A stretch of DNA of 64,000 nt from Brevibacillus reuszeri (GTDB taxonomy: Bacteria > Bacillota > Bacilli > Brevibacillales > Brevibacillaceae): the NCBI RefSeq assembly GCF_002897295.1, contig NZ_BEXF01000013.1:99739-163738 (forward strand), in the 5' to 3' direction. Positions 1-8,047 of the stretch are shown here, piece after piece. Each line of letters starts with the position of its first letter. Positions within the stretch are counted from its first letter, which is position 1. The notes beneath the pieces are model-generated. The model saw nothing but the letters and a program-made list of their open reading frames with translations, made no database searches and was not told the origin of the DNA. The position numbers were made by a program, and so were the translations under genes.

Positions 1-1
1 G

Positions 2-658
2 GACGTTGTGATGGGATTGGAAAACCGGATCATTTACGATCTGGTTGATGTGGCAGAAGGAGCGTGTCGCCTTCCGCAAGCACTCATCAAGGACAAGCGA
101 TTTGAAAATCTGTCGCTTCTGCCTGCGGCCCAGACAAAAGACAAGTCTGCGGTAAGTCCCGAGCAAATGAATGAAATCGTGACGCAGCTAAAGCGCGAAT
201 TTGATTATGTGATTATTGACTGCCCAGCTGGAATCGAACAAGGCTTCCGTAATGCTGTGGCAGGAGCAGATCAGGCCATCGTCGTAACGACGCCGGAAAA
301 GGCTGCCGTGCGCGACGCTGATCGAATTATAGGCCTTTTAGAGCGAGAAAAAGTAGGCATGCCGAAGCTTGTCATCAACCGGGTTCGCTCTCATATGGTG
401 AAAAACGGAGATATGCTCGATGTCGAGGATATTTTGGATTTATTAGCCATTGACTTAATCGGAGTAGTGCCGGATGATGATCACGTGATTAAATCAGCCA
501 ATAATGGTGAGCCTGCTGTGATGAATCACGAATCTCGTGCTGCAATCGCTTATCGCAATGTTGCTCGCAGATTGCTAGGGGAAGCAGTTCCGCTGCAGCC
601 TCTTCAGGAAAAAGCGGGTGTATTTCACAAGATGCGCAAATTCTTTGGATTAAAATAG
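2..658 (+). CDS. minD: Septum site-determining protein MinD, C-terminal part (5' truncated by window edge)
   Basis: MinD is a membrane-associated ParA-type ATPase that, with MinC, blocks FtsZ ring formation at the cell poles. The frame is open from base 2, so the start and the P-loop lie outside the window. Visible are the MinD signature VMGLENRIIYDLVDV at the left edge, the Walker-B-like segment DYVIIDCPAGIEQGF, and a basic amphipathic C-terminal tail ending in FHKMRKFFGLK, the family's membrane-targeting helix. The gene ends with TAG at 656-658, followed by rodA 57 bases later. Assignment is secure; only the length is unknown. Confidence 0.95.
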   Translation, partial: DVVMGLENRIIYDLVDVAEGACRLPQALIKDKRFENLSLLPAAQTKDKSAVSPEQMNEIVTQLKREFDYVIIDCPAGIEQGFRNAVAGADQAIVVTTPEKAAVRDADRIIGLLEREKVGMPKLVINRVRSHMVKNGDMLDVEDILDLLAIDLIGVVPDDDHVIKSANNGEPAVMNHESRAAIAYRNVARRLLGEAVPLQPLQEKAGVFHKMRKFFGLK

Positions 659-715
659 GTAAGGCAGGGCTCCCTTCTGAAAAAGAGGGGAGTCACGTTT
701 TCTAGGAGGAAAAGT

Positions 716-1846
716 ATGGACCTGGAAAAACGTTATTTAAAGACGCTGGACTGGACCATTATTTTGATTTTGGCAGGGCTTGGCGTGTTCAGTTATTTGG
801 GGATTTCCGGATCGGCTGCCGGAGTTGATAAGGCTCATCAGCAGGTAGTGTGGTATATCGTCGGGTTTATCGTACTTGGTGGTATGCTGATTTTTGATTA
901 TCGGTTGTACCACAACACCGCGTATATTTTGTACGCCTTTGGACTCATTTTGCTGATTGGTGTATTTGAAACAAAACCGATCAACAATACGACGAGCTGG
1001 TATGATCTCGGTCCCGTGCTGTTCCAACCCTCTGAGCCCATGAAGCTATTTACGATTTTGACGGTGGCTCGCTATATGGCGAAGCGAGCGGAAGATCCGG
1101 ATCGATTTTACTATTTCTATAAATTGATTCCGGTGGCGGCGCTTGTAGGTGTGCCATTGCTCCTGATTTTGATCCAGCCTGACCTAGGTACAGCGATGGT
1201 GTTTACCGGGATGCTCGCTACGATGCTGATCATCGGGGGAATTCGACTACGGCATGCCCTGTACTTGTTTGCGATGGTCGGCAGCTTTTTTGGTGCGATG
1301 ACGTTGATATACGAGTACAAGCAAGACTTGTTCTTTAAAATTATTAAGCCGTACCAGTGGGATCGTATCGTTTTTTGGATGGACCCGGATATGGATGCGA
1401 TGGGGAAAGGCTTTCAGCTCAAGCAGGCGCTGATTGCGATTGGCTCGGGTCAGCTGTTCGGAAAAGGAATAGATACCCCAACACAAGCCAGCTTCGGCTG
1501 GGTGCCAGTCGGTGAAAGTGACTTCATTTTCACAGTCATTGCAGAGAAGCTCGGTTTTGTTGGTGCGGGACTCCTGATGATTTTGTTTTTCTTTTTGATA
1601 TACCGGATGATTCGAATCGCCATGGAAGCCAAAGATCCATTCGGCTCCTATGTTGTTGCCGGAGTTGTGGGGATGCTTACCTTCCAAGTTTTTGAAAACA
1701 TCGGAATGACAATCCAGCTGATGCCGATCACGGGTATTCCACTTCCGTTCATCAGTTATGGGGGTAGCTCACTTGTTACCAACTTTATGATTATGGGTGT
1801 TGTCCTCAATATCGGCATGCGCAAAGACAAGCTGCGCTTCGACTAA
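716..1846 (+). CDS. rodA: Rod shape-determining protein RodA (SEDS peptidoglycan polymerase)
   Basis: RodA is an integral-membrane glycosyltransferase of the SEDS family (with FtsW and SpoVE) that polymerises lipid II along the side wall. The 376-residue product has about ten hydrophobic segments. SEDS landmarks are FQPSEPMKL near residue 105 and PLPFISYGGSS near residue 345. An AGGAGG ribosome binding site lies just before the ATG at 716. FtsW and SpoVE are sister families, but the position after minD and the N-terminal region favour RodA. Intergenic bases 659-715 contain a small CCCTTCTGAAAAAGAGGGG hairpin with a poor T-run. Confidence 0.9.
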   Translation: MDLEKRYLKTLDWTIILILAGLGVFSYLGISGSAAGVDKAHQQVVWYIVGFIVLGGMLIFDYRLYHNTAYILYAFGLILLIGVFETKPINNTTSWYDLGPVLFQPSEPMKLFTILTVARYMAKRAEDPDRFYYFYKLIPVAALVGVPLLLILIQPDLGTAMVFTGMLATMLIIGGIRLRHALYLFAMVGSFFGAMTLIYEYKQDLFFKIIKPYQWDRIVFWMDPDMDAMGKGFQLKQALIAIGSGQLFGKGIDTPTQASFGWVPVGESDFIFTVIAEKLGFVGAGLLMILFFFLIYRMIRIAMEAKDPFGSYVVAGVVGMLTFQVFENIGMTIQLMPITGIPLPFISYGGSSLVTNFMIMGVVLNIGMRKDKLRFD

Positions 1847-1850
1847 ATGC

Positions 1851-1879
1851 GTGACAAAAGGAAAATCGTATGATAAAAT
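1851..1879 (+). promoter_or_regulatory. Sigma-A promoter of the cold-shock gene
   Basis: GTGACA (1851-1856), a 17-base spacer and TAAAAT (1874-1879) fit a vegetative promoter. Transcription would start near 1886, leaving an untranslated leader of about 195 bases before the csp start. Long leaders are characteristic of cold-shock mRNAs. Region 1886-2081 shows no gene. Confidence 0.6.
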
Positions 1880-2081
1880 CATCCTAAGTTAACCATTTTT
1901 ACAAGTTATAGTGATTTGATGGATTGGTTATGGAGTCGTACGGATGTGAGAGACGTCACCATTTGTCAATCGCAATTCGTATGGCTTTTTTTCCTTGACG
2001 CAAAAGGCTTATCTGTAAAAAAGAGGTTAACGCTACACTCTTTCGCCTTGTGGGGCGTAATGTTCAGGGAGGTTTTGTTTC

Positions 2082-2282
2082 ATGCAACAAGGTATCGTAA
2101 AATGGTTTAATGCAGAAAAAGGATACGGTTTCATCCAAGTTGAGGGTGGAGACGACGTATTCGTACATTACAGCGCGATCCAGACAGAAGGTTTCAAATC
2201 TCTGGACGAAGGCCAAAAGGTTGAGTTCGAAATCGTTCAAGGAAGCCGTGGACCACAAGCTGCTAGCGTAACTAAACTGTAA
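2082..2282 (+). CDS. csp: Cold-shock protein (CspA/CspB/CspD family)
   Basis: This is a 66-residue single-domain OB-fold nucleic-acid chaperone that melts mRNA structure during cold shock and growth resumption. Both RNA-binding motifs are present: RNP1 as KGYGFIQV (residues 13-20) and RNP2 as VFVHYSAI (about 26-33). The length equals the family's usual 65-70 residues. A strong AGGGAGG ribosome binding site precedes the ATG. The gene is monocistronic, with its own promoter, long leader and terminator. Which csp paralogue it corresponds to cannot be told from sequence alone. Confidence 0.95.
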   Translation: MQQGIVKWFNAEKGYGFIQVEGGDDVFVHYSAIQTEGFKSLDEGQKVEFEIVQGSRGPQAASVTKL

Positions 2283-2301
2283 AATTCGACTGATTCGAAG
2301 G

Positions 2302-2331
2302 CAGTCTCTCAATGGAGAGACTGTCTTTTTT
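2302..2331 (+). terminator. Rho-independent terminator after csp
   Basis: Perfect stem CAGTCTCTC / GAGAGACTG with an AATG loop, followed by TCTTTTTT. Confidence 0.9.
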
Positions 2332-2389
2332 GCGTATTTGCGCATTATACGTTGTCCGCAGGGAATCATGCGCAAGTACGTAAGGGACG

Positions 2390-2418
2390 TCATAAAGCAG
2401 GTAGACAAGTCATAGGAT
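2390..2418 (+). promoter_or_regulatory. Candidate sigma-E promoter of spoIVFAB
   Basis: TCATAAA (2390-2396), a 14-base gap and CATAGGAT (2411-2418) resemble the mother-cell sigma-E consensus (ATA-containing -35, CATACAnT -10) with correct spacing. The B. subtilis spoIVF operon is sigma-E dependent, which supports the reading. The -10 has two mismatches, so this remains a candidate. Confidence 0.4.
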
Positions 2419-2450
2419 AGTACAAAGCTTGGCCTGCGGAGGGATGTTAC

Positions 2451-3230
2451 ATGTTCGGTGAAGTAGATCGGGTAAAAGAAAGACGGCGGGAGAGATTGGA
2501 ACGAATCCGTACGCAGTCACGTGACAGTTTTTCACCCTTTGTAGATGATTGGAAAGATCCTATCGAGCCAACACCAGACCCCTTTGGCTTTCCGCTTCGA
2601 GATGACGATTCGATGAACCAGCGGCCTTCTCATGAAAAATGGGGCTTGCAAATACTGGCATCTGTGATTTTGATCGGAATGGCGTATCTATTGTTTCAAA
2701 CGACATTGATTCCGGCTACATGGAAAAAACAGGCGCGCGAAGTGATGACGCGTGATTTTAATTTTGCAGGTGTGGCAGACTGGTATGAAGCCAAATTTGG
2801 TACGATGCCTACACTATTGCCTTCGATAACAGGACCAAATGCAGTACCGGCTGCGGGTACAGGCAAAAAAGAAGCCGTCTGGAAGCTGCCGACCAGCTGG
2901 AAGGTAGTCAAAGCGTTTGAAGCGAAGAGTGCCAAAGTCGTTCTGGATACGGGAATGACAGATAAAGTGACCATCGGCGAAATGGGATGGGTAGCTTTTG
3001 TCGGGGAGCAGCCAGGCTTTGGTACCACTGTTGTTGTCCGCTTGACGGAGGGGCGCGAGGTCTGGTTCGGCAATTTGGATGAAGTCAAGGTAACCAAAGA
3101 CGAGGTTCTGCAGCCAGGCCAAGAACTGGGTACGGCACGTTCTGTGAACAATACCTCCAGGCACTTGTACCTGGGAGTCAAAGCGGACGAACAGTTTGTG
3201 AATCCTCTGGAAGTGATCCCCTTTGAATAG
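2451..3230 (+). CDS. spoIVFA: Stage IV sporulation protein FA (SpoIVFA)
   Basis: SpoIVFA sits in the mother-cell membrane around the forespore and, with BofA, holds the SpoIVFB protease inactive until the forespore signals through SpoIVB. The 259-residue protein has a charged N-terminal cytoplasmic region, one membrane segment around residues 69-88 and a C-terminal domain resembling M23/LytM peptidases but without the catalytic histidine set. The end of that domain reads LGVKADEQFVNPLEVIPFE. The stop codon overlaps the start of spoIVFB. bofC, another member of the checkpoint, is at about 22 kb. Confidence 0.88.
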   Translation: MFGEVDRVKERRRERLERIRTQSRDSFSPFVDDWKDPIEPTPDPFGFPLRDDDSMNQRPSHEKWGLQILASVILIGMAYLLFQTTLIPATWKKQAREVMTRDFNFAGVADWYEAKFGTMPTLLPSITGPNAVPAAGTGKKEAVWKLPTSWKVVKAFEAKSAKVVLDTGMTDKVTIGEMGWVAFVGEQPGFGTTVVVRLTEGREVWFGNLDEVKVTKDEVLQPGQELGTARSVNNTSRHLYLGVKADEQFVNPLEVIPFE

Positions 3231-4059
3231 GGGAGGATGGCTTGGGATAAAAGTTCGGGTACACTTGCTCTTTTGGGCGGTGATCGGCCTGTCCGTAGTG
3301 ACAGGCCATTTTTTAGAGGTCATTACTTTATTTGCAATCGTGCTGATTCATGAAATCGGTCATGTGGCAATGGCGAGGGAATTGGGCTGGACCGTGACGG
3401 AAGTACAGCTCCTGCCGTTTGGCGGTGTCGCTACTATGGAAGACGCTTATGCAACGGATCCGCTTGATGAGATTGTCGTGGCGCTGGCAGGGCCGTTTTT
3501 AAATGTCGTGATGATGGGTGTTTCCTATTTATTTTGGTACGGGGAGCTGTGGACTGAGGAGTGGGCGCGCTTTTTTCTGGTCAGCAATGCCACGATCGCC
3601 TTGTTTAATTTGCTGCCAATTTGGCCCCTGGATGGAGGGCGCATTCTGCAAGCGATTTTTTGCTGGTTATTGCCTTACCGAAAAGCTGCGCTTCTCTCAT
3701 TGACGAGTAGTACCCTGCTTGCCGGGATTATGGTTGGCTTTTCGGGGCTGGATATGAGGGTGAACCTGCTCGTCATCGGTGTATATTTGCTCGCGGTAAA
3801 TATTCAAACGTTTTTGCGCTTTCCATATCAGTTTTTCCGGTTTTTGATGGAAAAGTATGTGCGAGAGCCTAATGAGCATGCTGTACAAGCACTGACTGTT
3901 GCCCCTCATGAAACTGTATTGACAGTCGCTCATAAGCTGCACAGAGGGTCCTCGCACTTATTTTACGTTCAGGGTGCGGGCTTGTTGCCCGAGGAAAAGC
4001 TTTTACACGCGCTGCTTTTTGAACAGAAGCATGATGCAAAGGTCGAAACTCTACTCTAA
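3223..4059 (+). CDS. spoIVFB: Stage IV sporulation protein FB, intramembrane metalloprotease (SpoIVFB)
   Basis: SpoIVFB is a site-2-protease family (M50) enzyme that cleaves pro-sigma-K in the mother cell. The zinc motif HEIGH is at residues 43-47 within a transmembrane helix and the third ligand lies in LLPIWPLDGGR (Asp about 137). A C-terminal extension of about 80 residues corresponds to the CBS-like region. The start is a TTG at 3223, eight bases inside spoIVFA; the encoded MNRGGWLGIKVRVH matches the family N-terminus, but the ribosome binding site is weak. The stop overlaps the stop of the convergent acetyltransferase gene. Confidence 0.9.
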   Translation: MNRGGWLGIKVRVHLLFWAVIGLSVVTGHFLEVITLFAIVLIHEIGHVAMARELGWTVTEVQLLPFGGVATMEDAYATDPLDEIVVALAGPFLNVVMMGVSYLFWYGELWTEEWARFFLVSNATIALFNLLPIWPLDGGRILQAIFCWLLPYRKAALLSLTSSTLLAGIMVGFSGLDMRVNLLVIGVYLLAVNIQTFLRFPYQFFRFLMEKYVREPNEHAVQALTVAPHETVLTVAHKLHRGSSHLFYVQGAGLLPEEKLLHALLFEQKHDAKVETLL

Positions 4060-4601
4060 AGACGTGTGCCAGTGGAGGGGTTCCATTCCATCAACCAGCA
4101 ATCCCGCATGCTTCCTTCATGCCATTCGTGCTGAGGAAGCTGTTTTATTTTGACAAAGCCGCATTTTTCGTAGCAGCGTAGTGCACGCTCGTTCCATGCC
4201 TGTGGATCCATGACGACCTTTTGCACGCCAATCACGTTTGCGAGAAATTCAAGCATTGCTTGCACGAGCGAAGTCCCAATTCCGCGGTTCCAGTAATCGG
4301 GCTCACCGATGAACTGATCCATGCCATAGATGTTAGCCGCTTCGTCGTAGCCGTACTTGGTTTTGTAGTCAGAATCTAGCGCATAGTACTGCACGTAGCC
4401 AATTGGTTTTGCACCAAACAGGATCAGACAAGGTGTAATAGCATCGTCATGATAAAAATGCTTCTGTACGAGAGCGTCATCGTGGGGGCGATCACGTCCT
4501 TCATAGTACTGCAACACTCGCTCATCGGACAACCACTTGACCAGATAGGTAGCATCCTCTTGCCGCAGCTCGCGAATCAGTAATTCCCCTGCTTGTATCA
4601 T
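4056..4601 (-). CDS. GNAT acetyltransferase, aminoglycoside 6'-N-acetyltransferase-like
   Basis: This 181-residue GNAT-fold protein most resembles AAC(6')-type aminoglycoside acetyltransferases. The acetyl-CoA loop is in YWNRGIGTSLVQAML, and the family-like segments IYGMDQFIGEPDYW and ALRCYEKCGFVKI are present. Such enzymes transfer acetyl from acetyl-CoA to the 6'-amino group of aminoglycosides, but GNAT specificity cannot be read from sequence, so activity is inference. Start: ATG at 4601, preceded on the minus strand by GAGGAG with an 8-base spacer. It lies convergent to spoIVFB, sharing stop-codon bases. Confidence 0.75.
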   Translation of the reverse strand: MIQAGELLIRELRQEDATYLVKWLSDERVLQYYEGRDRPHDDALVQKHFYHDDAITPCLILFGAKPIGYVQYYALDSDYKTKYGYDEAANIYGMDQFIGEPDYWNRGIGTSLVQAMLEFLANVIGVQKVVMDPQAWNERALRCYEKCGFVKIKQLPQHEWHEGSMRDCWLMEWNPSTGTRL

Positions 4602-4728
4602 CGCAATCACTCCTCATGTTATGCTTCGTCTTTTCTTTTCCAGGTGCCTATGTTAGATTACATCCTATGAGTCCGATAGTCCTTTTTGTCGGGCAAATTT
4701 TTGTACGGGAGTATAGGGAGTGACAGTA

Positions 4729-6222
4729 GTGAGACAGATTGCAATCAGTGGTACGGGAGGAAAGGTGCGCGCTGCCTTTCTGGAGGGAGGTCGGCTGAGG
4801 GAGTGGCGTACAGCGCATGAGGGCTCAGAAGTCGTTGCAGGCGAGCTTTTTGTCGGACGCGTTGCGGATGTTAAGCCAGGAATTCAGTCCGCCTTTGTGG
4901 ATATTGGAGCTGAAAAAAACGCGTACCTGTATGTCGATGACGCGCTGCCAAGAGACGGGATGCAAGCGCAAAAGCAAGCGATCAATGAGCGAATTCACGT
5001 CGGAGAAACAATTTTAGTGCAGGTGAGTAAAGAAGGATCTGAGCTGAAAGCACCCAAGCTCTCGATGCGAGTTAGCCTGCAGGGCCGATTTCTGGTCTTT
5101 CTGCCAAAAGAAGAGGGAATTTCTGTTTCTCGTAAAATCGGCGACAAAGAAAAGCGCCAAAGCCTTGAGCAGACTCTAGCACCGTTGCTCGAAAAAGGCG
5201 AGGGCATTATTGCTCGGACAGAGGCGGCAGAAGCAAGCCAGCAACAGCTGATTGATGAGCTTACTTACTTGCGAAAAAACTGGCAAGAGATTTTGCAGCA
5301 AGCCGCTGGAATGAAAGGACCGGGGCGTGTGAGTCGCTCGGGAGAATGGCTGGAAAAAATCGTGCAGGATTTTTCTTCGCGTGGCTTCGATGAGGTGATT
5401 GTTGAGCACGCGCCGACGTATCAGCAGGTCAAAGCGGTTATGACTGTTTTTGCTTCCGATCGGCTGCAAGCAGTGCACTGGCATCAGGGGAAGCAGCCGT
5501 TATTTGAGCAGCTTGGCGTCGAGGCAGGTGTAGAGCGCGCGCTGCAACGCCAAGTCTTTTTGAAAAGCGGCGGACATCTGGTTATCGACAGAACAGAAGC
5601 CATGACTGTCATTGATGTAAATACGGGCTCATTCACTGGCGGAGGCGGGCAGCAGCGAGAGCAAGCAGTCACCGCGACGAATCTGGAGGCTGCGGAAGAA
5701 ATAGCCTATCAACTGCGACTTCGAGATATCGGAGGAATCATTTTGATCGATTTCATTGATATGAAGGAGCATGCAAACAAGGAGCGACTCTTAGCTGTGT
5801 TAAAGCGTGAGCTCGCACGTGACGATGTTCCGTCGACAGTGCTTGGCATGACGGCTCTAGGTTTGGTAGAGATGACGCGCAAAAGGGTTCGGCCTAGTCT
5901 CGTAGAACGAATGACGGAGCCGTGTGCTGCCTGCGGGGGTCACGGTCGTGTACAGTCGATTGAGGAAATGTATCTGAGGCTGCAAAATGAAGTGACAGCT
6001 CTGAAACGCGGACAGGAAGCAGAGGCGCTGCTGGTGCAATTGCCGACCCGTTTGTATCAGCGGATCACAGCAGGGCAGCGGGAGCAAGACGGAAGCGATT
6101 GGAGCACTGGCATATACAAGCTGCACGAGCCATTGCTAAAACCAGATGAATATCGGATTATGTACGTCGGCAGTGAAAAAGAAGCGGAGCGCCTTTATGA
6201 AAAGCATAAGCAAATGTCTTGA
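4729..6222 (+). CDS. rng: Ribonuclease G / E family protein
   Basis: RNase E/G enzymes are single-strand-specific endoribonucleases acting in rRNA maturation and mRNA decay. The 497-residue protein has an S1 RNA-binding domain (about residues 35-115), the catalytic core with VIDVNTGSFTGG and IILIDFIDM, and the zinc-link cysteines in CAACGGHGRV. The length matches RNase G rather than RNase E, which has a long C-terminal scaffold. Two GTG starts are possible, 4720 and 4729; AGGGAG at 4715-4720 spaces best with 4729 and gives an N-terminus like relatives. B. subtilis lacks this enzyme, so its presence is a lineage difference. Confidence 0.88.
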   Translation: MRQIAISGTGGKVRAAFLEGGRLREWRTAHEGSEVVAGELFVGRVADVKPGIQSAFVDIGAEKNAYLYVDDALPRDGMQAQKQAINERIHVGETILVQVSKEGSELKAPKLSMRVSLQGRFLVFLPKEEGISVSRKIGDKEKRQSLEQTLAPLLEKGEGIIARTEAAEASQQQLIDELTYLRKNWQEILQQAAGMKGPGRVSRSGEWLEKIVQDFSSRGFDEVIVEHAPTYQQVKAVMTVFASDRLQAVHWHQGKQPLFEQLGVEAGVERALQRQVFLKSGGHLVIDRTEAMTVIDVNTGSFTGGGGQQREQAVTATNLEAAEEIAYQLRLRDIGGIILIDFIDMKEHANKERLLAVLKRELARDDVPSTVLGMTALGLVEMTRKRVRPSLVERMTEPCAACGGHGRVQSIEEMYLRLQNEVTALKRGQEAEALLVQLPTRLYQRITAGQREQDGSDWSTGIYKLHEPLLKPDEYRIMYVGSEKEAERLYEKHKQMS

Positions 6223-6224
6223 CT

Positions 6225-6350
6225 GGGCGATTGATACTATGATAATCTAATGGTTGTCATGCAGCTATGCCTCGTGCATACTGTAACCGCACGAACCAGG
6301 TCATAAGCCGTCATCCTTTGACGCACCTGTGTAGGCGAGTCTGAGTATAG
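6225..6350 (+). promoter_or_regulatory. Ribosomal protein L21 leader (probable autoregulatory mRNA structure)
   Basis: The gap between rng and rplU holds no gene but several short self-complementary stretches, directly upstream of rplU, where Firmicutes carry the L21 leader RNA. The call rests on position and length; a covariance-model match was not run. Confidence 0.45.
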
Positions 6351-6362
6351 GAGGTGCACACA

Positions 6363-6674
6363 GTGTACGCAATTATCGAAACCGGTGGAAAGCAATACAA
6401 AGTTGAAGAGGGAGCAGTTCTCTTCATCGAGAAATTGGCTGACGTTGAAGGTGAAGTAGTTACTTTTGACAAGGTTCTTCTCGTGAGCAAAGACGGTTCA
6501 GTTACAGCAGGTACTCCTACTGTAGCTGGTGCAACGGTAACTGGGAAAGTAGAAAAACACGGTAAAGCTGCAAAAATTATCGTGTACAAATACAAATCCA
6601 AGAAAAACTACCGTCGCAAGCAAGGTCACCGTCAACCATTCACTAAAGTAGTGATCGAAAAGATCAACGCTTAA
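6363..6674 (+). CDS. rplU: 50S ribosomal protein L21
   Basis: L21 binds 23S rRNA in the large subunit. The 103-residue product starts MYAIIETGGKQYKVEEG, as L21 proteins do, and carries the conserved C-terminal stretch KNYRRKQGHRQPFTKV. The start was set at GTG 6363 because AGGAGG at 6349-6354 lies 8 bases upstream; the earlier in-frame GTG at 6354 overlaps that site and would add three residues. It is the first gene of rplU-prp-rpmA, the standard Firmicute arrangement. Confidence 0.97.
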   Translation: MYAIIETGGKQYKVEEGAVLFIEKLADVEGEVVTFDKVLLVSKDGSVTAGTPTVAGATVTGKVEKHGKAAKIIVYKYKSKKNYRRKQGHRQPFTKVVIEKINA

Positions 6675-6687
6675 TTGGTGACTTGTT

Positions 6688-7038
6688 ATGATTGAAGTGA
6701 TCGTGAACCGTGCCTCGCACGGGATCCATGAAATTAGTATTTCCGGACATGCCAATGCGGGTGCCTATGGGGCGGACATCGTTTGTTCTGCCGTATCTGG
6801 CATCAGCTTTGGTATATTAAACGCCATTGGACCTTTGACGGGCATCACTCCTGATGTCTCTGTCGCACAAGAAGGCGGTGGATTCTTGAAATGGAATCTT
6901 TCTTCTTCGGAGGATGAGGCCATACTAGAGAAACAGCAGCTTTTGGCGGAGAGCATGATTATTGCTCTTTTGTCGGTTGAGGCGCAGTACGGTAAATACG
7001 TAAAAGTGAAAGATGATAAATGGCAAGGAGGTGTCTGA
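6688..7038 (+). CDS. prp: Ribosomal-processing cysteine protease Prp (YsxB)
   Basis: Prp removes the short N-terminal extension of ribosomal protein L27 in Firmicutes, a step needed for ribosome function. The 116-residue protein has the catalytic pair in its usual context: His21 in SISGHANAGAYGAD and Cys33 in IVCSAVSG. The substrate gene rpmA starts one base after the stop codon, and that L27 carries the extension to be removed. Confidence 0.92.
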   Translation: MIEVIVNRASHGIHEISISGHANAGAYGADIVCSAVSGISFGILNAIGPLTGITPDVSVAQEGGGFLKWNLSSSEDEAILEKQQLLAESMIIALLSVEAQYGKYVKVKDDKWQGGV

Positions 7039-7039
7039 T

Positions 7040-7339
7040 ATGAATATGCTGTTTAATTTGGACCTTCAGTTTTTCGCTTCGAAAAAAGGGGTAGGTTCCA
7101 CAAAGAACGGTCGCGACTCCATTTCCAAACGTCTGGGTGTGAAGCGTGGTGATGGTCAATTCGTTACTGCTGGTAACATCCTCGTTCGCCAACGCGGAAC
7201 AAAGATTTATCCAGGAGCTAACGTAATGAAAGGCGGAGACGATACTCTGTTTGCAACTGCAGACGGCGTTGTTCGTTTCAAACGTCTGGGCCGTGATCGC
7301 AAGCAAGTTGTGATCGAGCCAGTAGCTTCCGAAGCATAA
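7040..7339 (+). CDS. rpmA: 50S ribosomal protein L27 with Prp-cleavable N-terminal extension
   Basis: L27 reaches the peptidyl-transferase centre. The start is ATG 7040 with AAGGAGG 8 bases upstream, giving 99 residues; an in-frame ATG at 7046 spaces less well. The N-terminus MNMLFNLDLQFFASKKGVGS contains the Prp cleavage context LQFFA|SKKG, so the mature protein starts at SKKG. The gene shares its operon with the protease and is followed by a strong terminator. Confidence 0.97.
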   Translation: MNMLFNLDLQFFASKKGVGSTKNGRDSISKRLGVKRGDGQFVTAGNILVRQRGTKIYPGANVMKGGDDTLFATADGVVRFKRLGRDRKQVVIEPVASEA

Positions 7340-7355
7340 ATATCTGGAAAGAAAA

Positions 7356-7385
7356 AACCCAGCTACTTAGCTGGGTTTTCTTTTT
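7356..7385 (+). terminator. Rho-independent terminator after rpmA
   Basis: Stem AACCCAGC / GCTGGGTT around a TACTTA loop, followed by TTTTCTTTTT. It separates the ribosomal operon from spo0B-obg. Confidence 0.92.
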
Positions 7386-7438
7386 GCCTGCTTTTTTTTG
7401 TGATACAATAGGTAGGAAAGAAATTCTTATCGACTTGG

Positions 7439-8029
7439 GTGAATGAGATGGGGTACGAGCGGAGACTGTTTACACAGCAGACTGACCAGCTGCTGGATGT
7501 TTTGAACAGGCAGCGGCATGACTGGTTGAACCACGTTCAGGTTCTGCTCGGCTATTTGCATTTGAACCGTACTGAACAGGGAGAAGCACATTTAAAACGC
7601 ATCGCACAGATGGCCATGCAGGAGTCCATGGTGGCTCGTCTGAATAGCTCCCTATTGTCCGTCTTCTTCTTGACATTTAATGCACTGAACAAGGACATGC
7701 TTTTAGAAGTAGACGTGTGCAACCATGTGGATCTCACGCGAATAGCTTTGGACGAAAAGCATTTGTTTCAGTTAGTGTCAGAGATATTATGCACAGCGAA
7801 CGATCACGTAGACCAAAGCGGGTACGAGCCTGCGAACATGCAAGTAACTTTATCTACTGGCGAGAGTGGCGTTCATTTTCGTTTTGACCTGGCCGGAGGG
7901 CTTTGTGCATCCGGATTGGAAGAATTGGAAAAACTGATACGTAAAAGCGAACAAAGTACGGTGGAGGTCACCGAGTGGATACATACGGAGAAAGAATGGG
8001 TCCTAGATTTGGTGGTTCCATTCGCGTAA
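7439..8029 (+). CDS. spo0B: Sporulation initiation phosphotransferase Spo0B
   Basis: Spo0B passes phosphate from Spo0F to Spo0A in the sporulation phosphorelay. The 196-residue product has the phosphorylatable histidine region NRQRHDWLNHVQVLLGYL near residues 24-41, the four-helix-bundle dimerisation part of the family, then a divergent C-terminal domain related to histidine-kinase ATPase domains. Its place between rpmA and obg is where B. subtilis carries spo0B. The start is uncertain: GTG 7439 or ATG 7448, neither with a strong ribosome binding site. Sequence outside the histidine region is poorly conserved, as usual for Spo0B. Confidence 0.82.
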   Translation: MNEMGYERRLFTQQTDQLLDVLNRQRHDWLNHVQVLLGYLHLNRTEQGEAHLKRIAQMAMQESMVARLNSSLLSVFFLTFNALNKDMLLEVDVCNHVDLTRIALDEKHLFQLVSEILCTANDHVDQSGYEPANMQVTLSTGESGVHFRFDLAGGLCASGLEELEKLIRKSEQSTVEVTEWIHTEKEWVLDLVVPFA

Positions 8030-8047
8030 AGGAAAGAAGGTGACACC

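Noticed and set aside
2283..2450. A continuation gene between csp and spoIVFA.
   Set aside because: Only the csp terminator and a candidate promoter are seen; the minus-strand frame there is antisense to csp.
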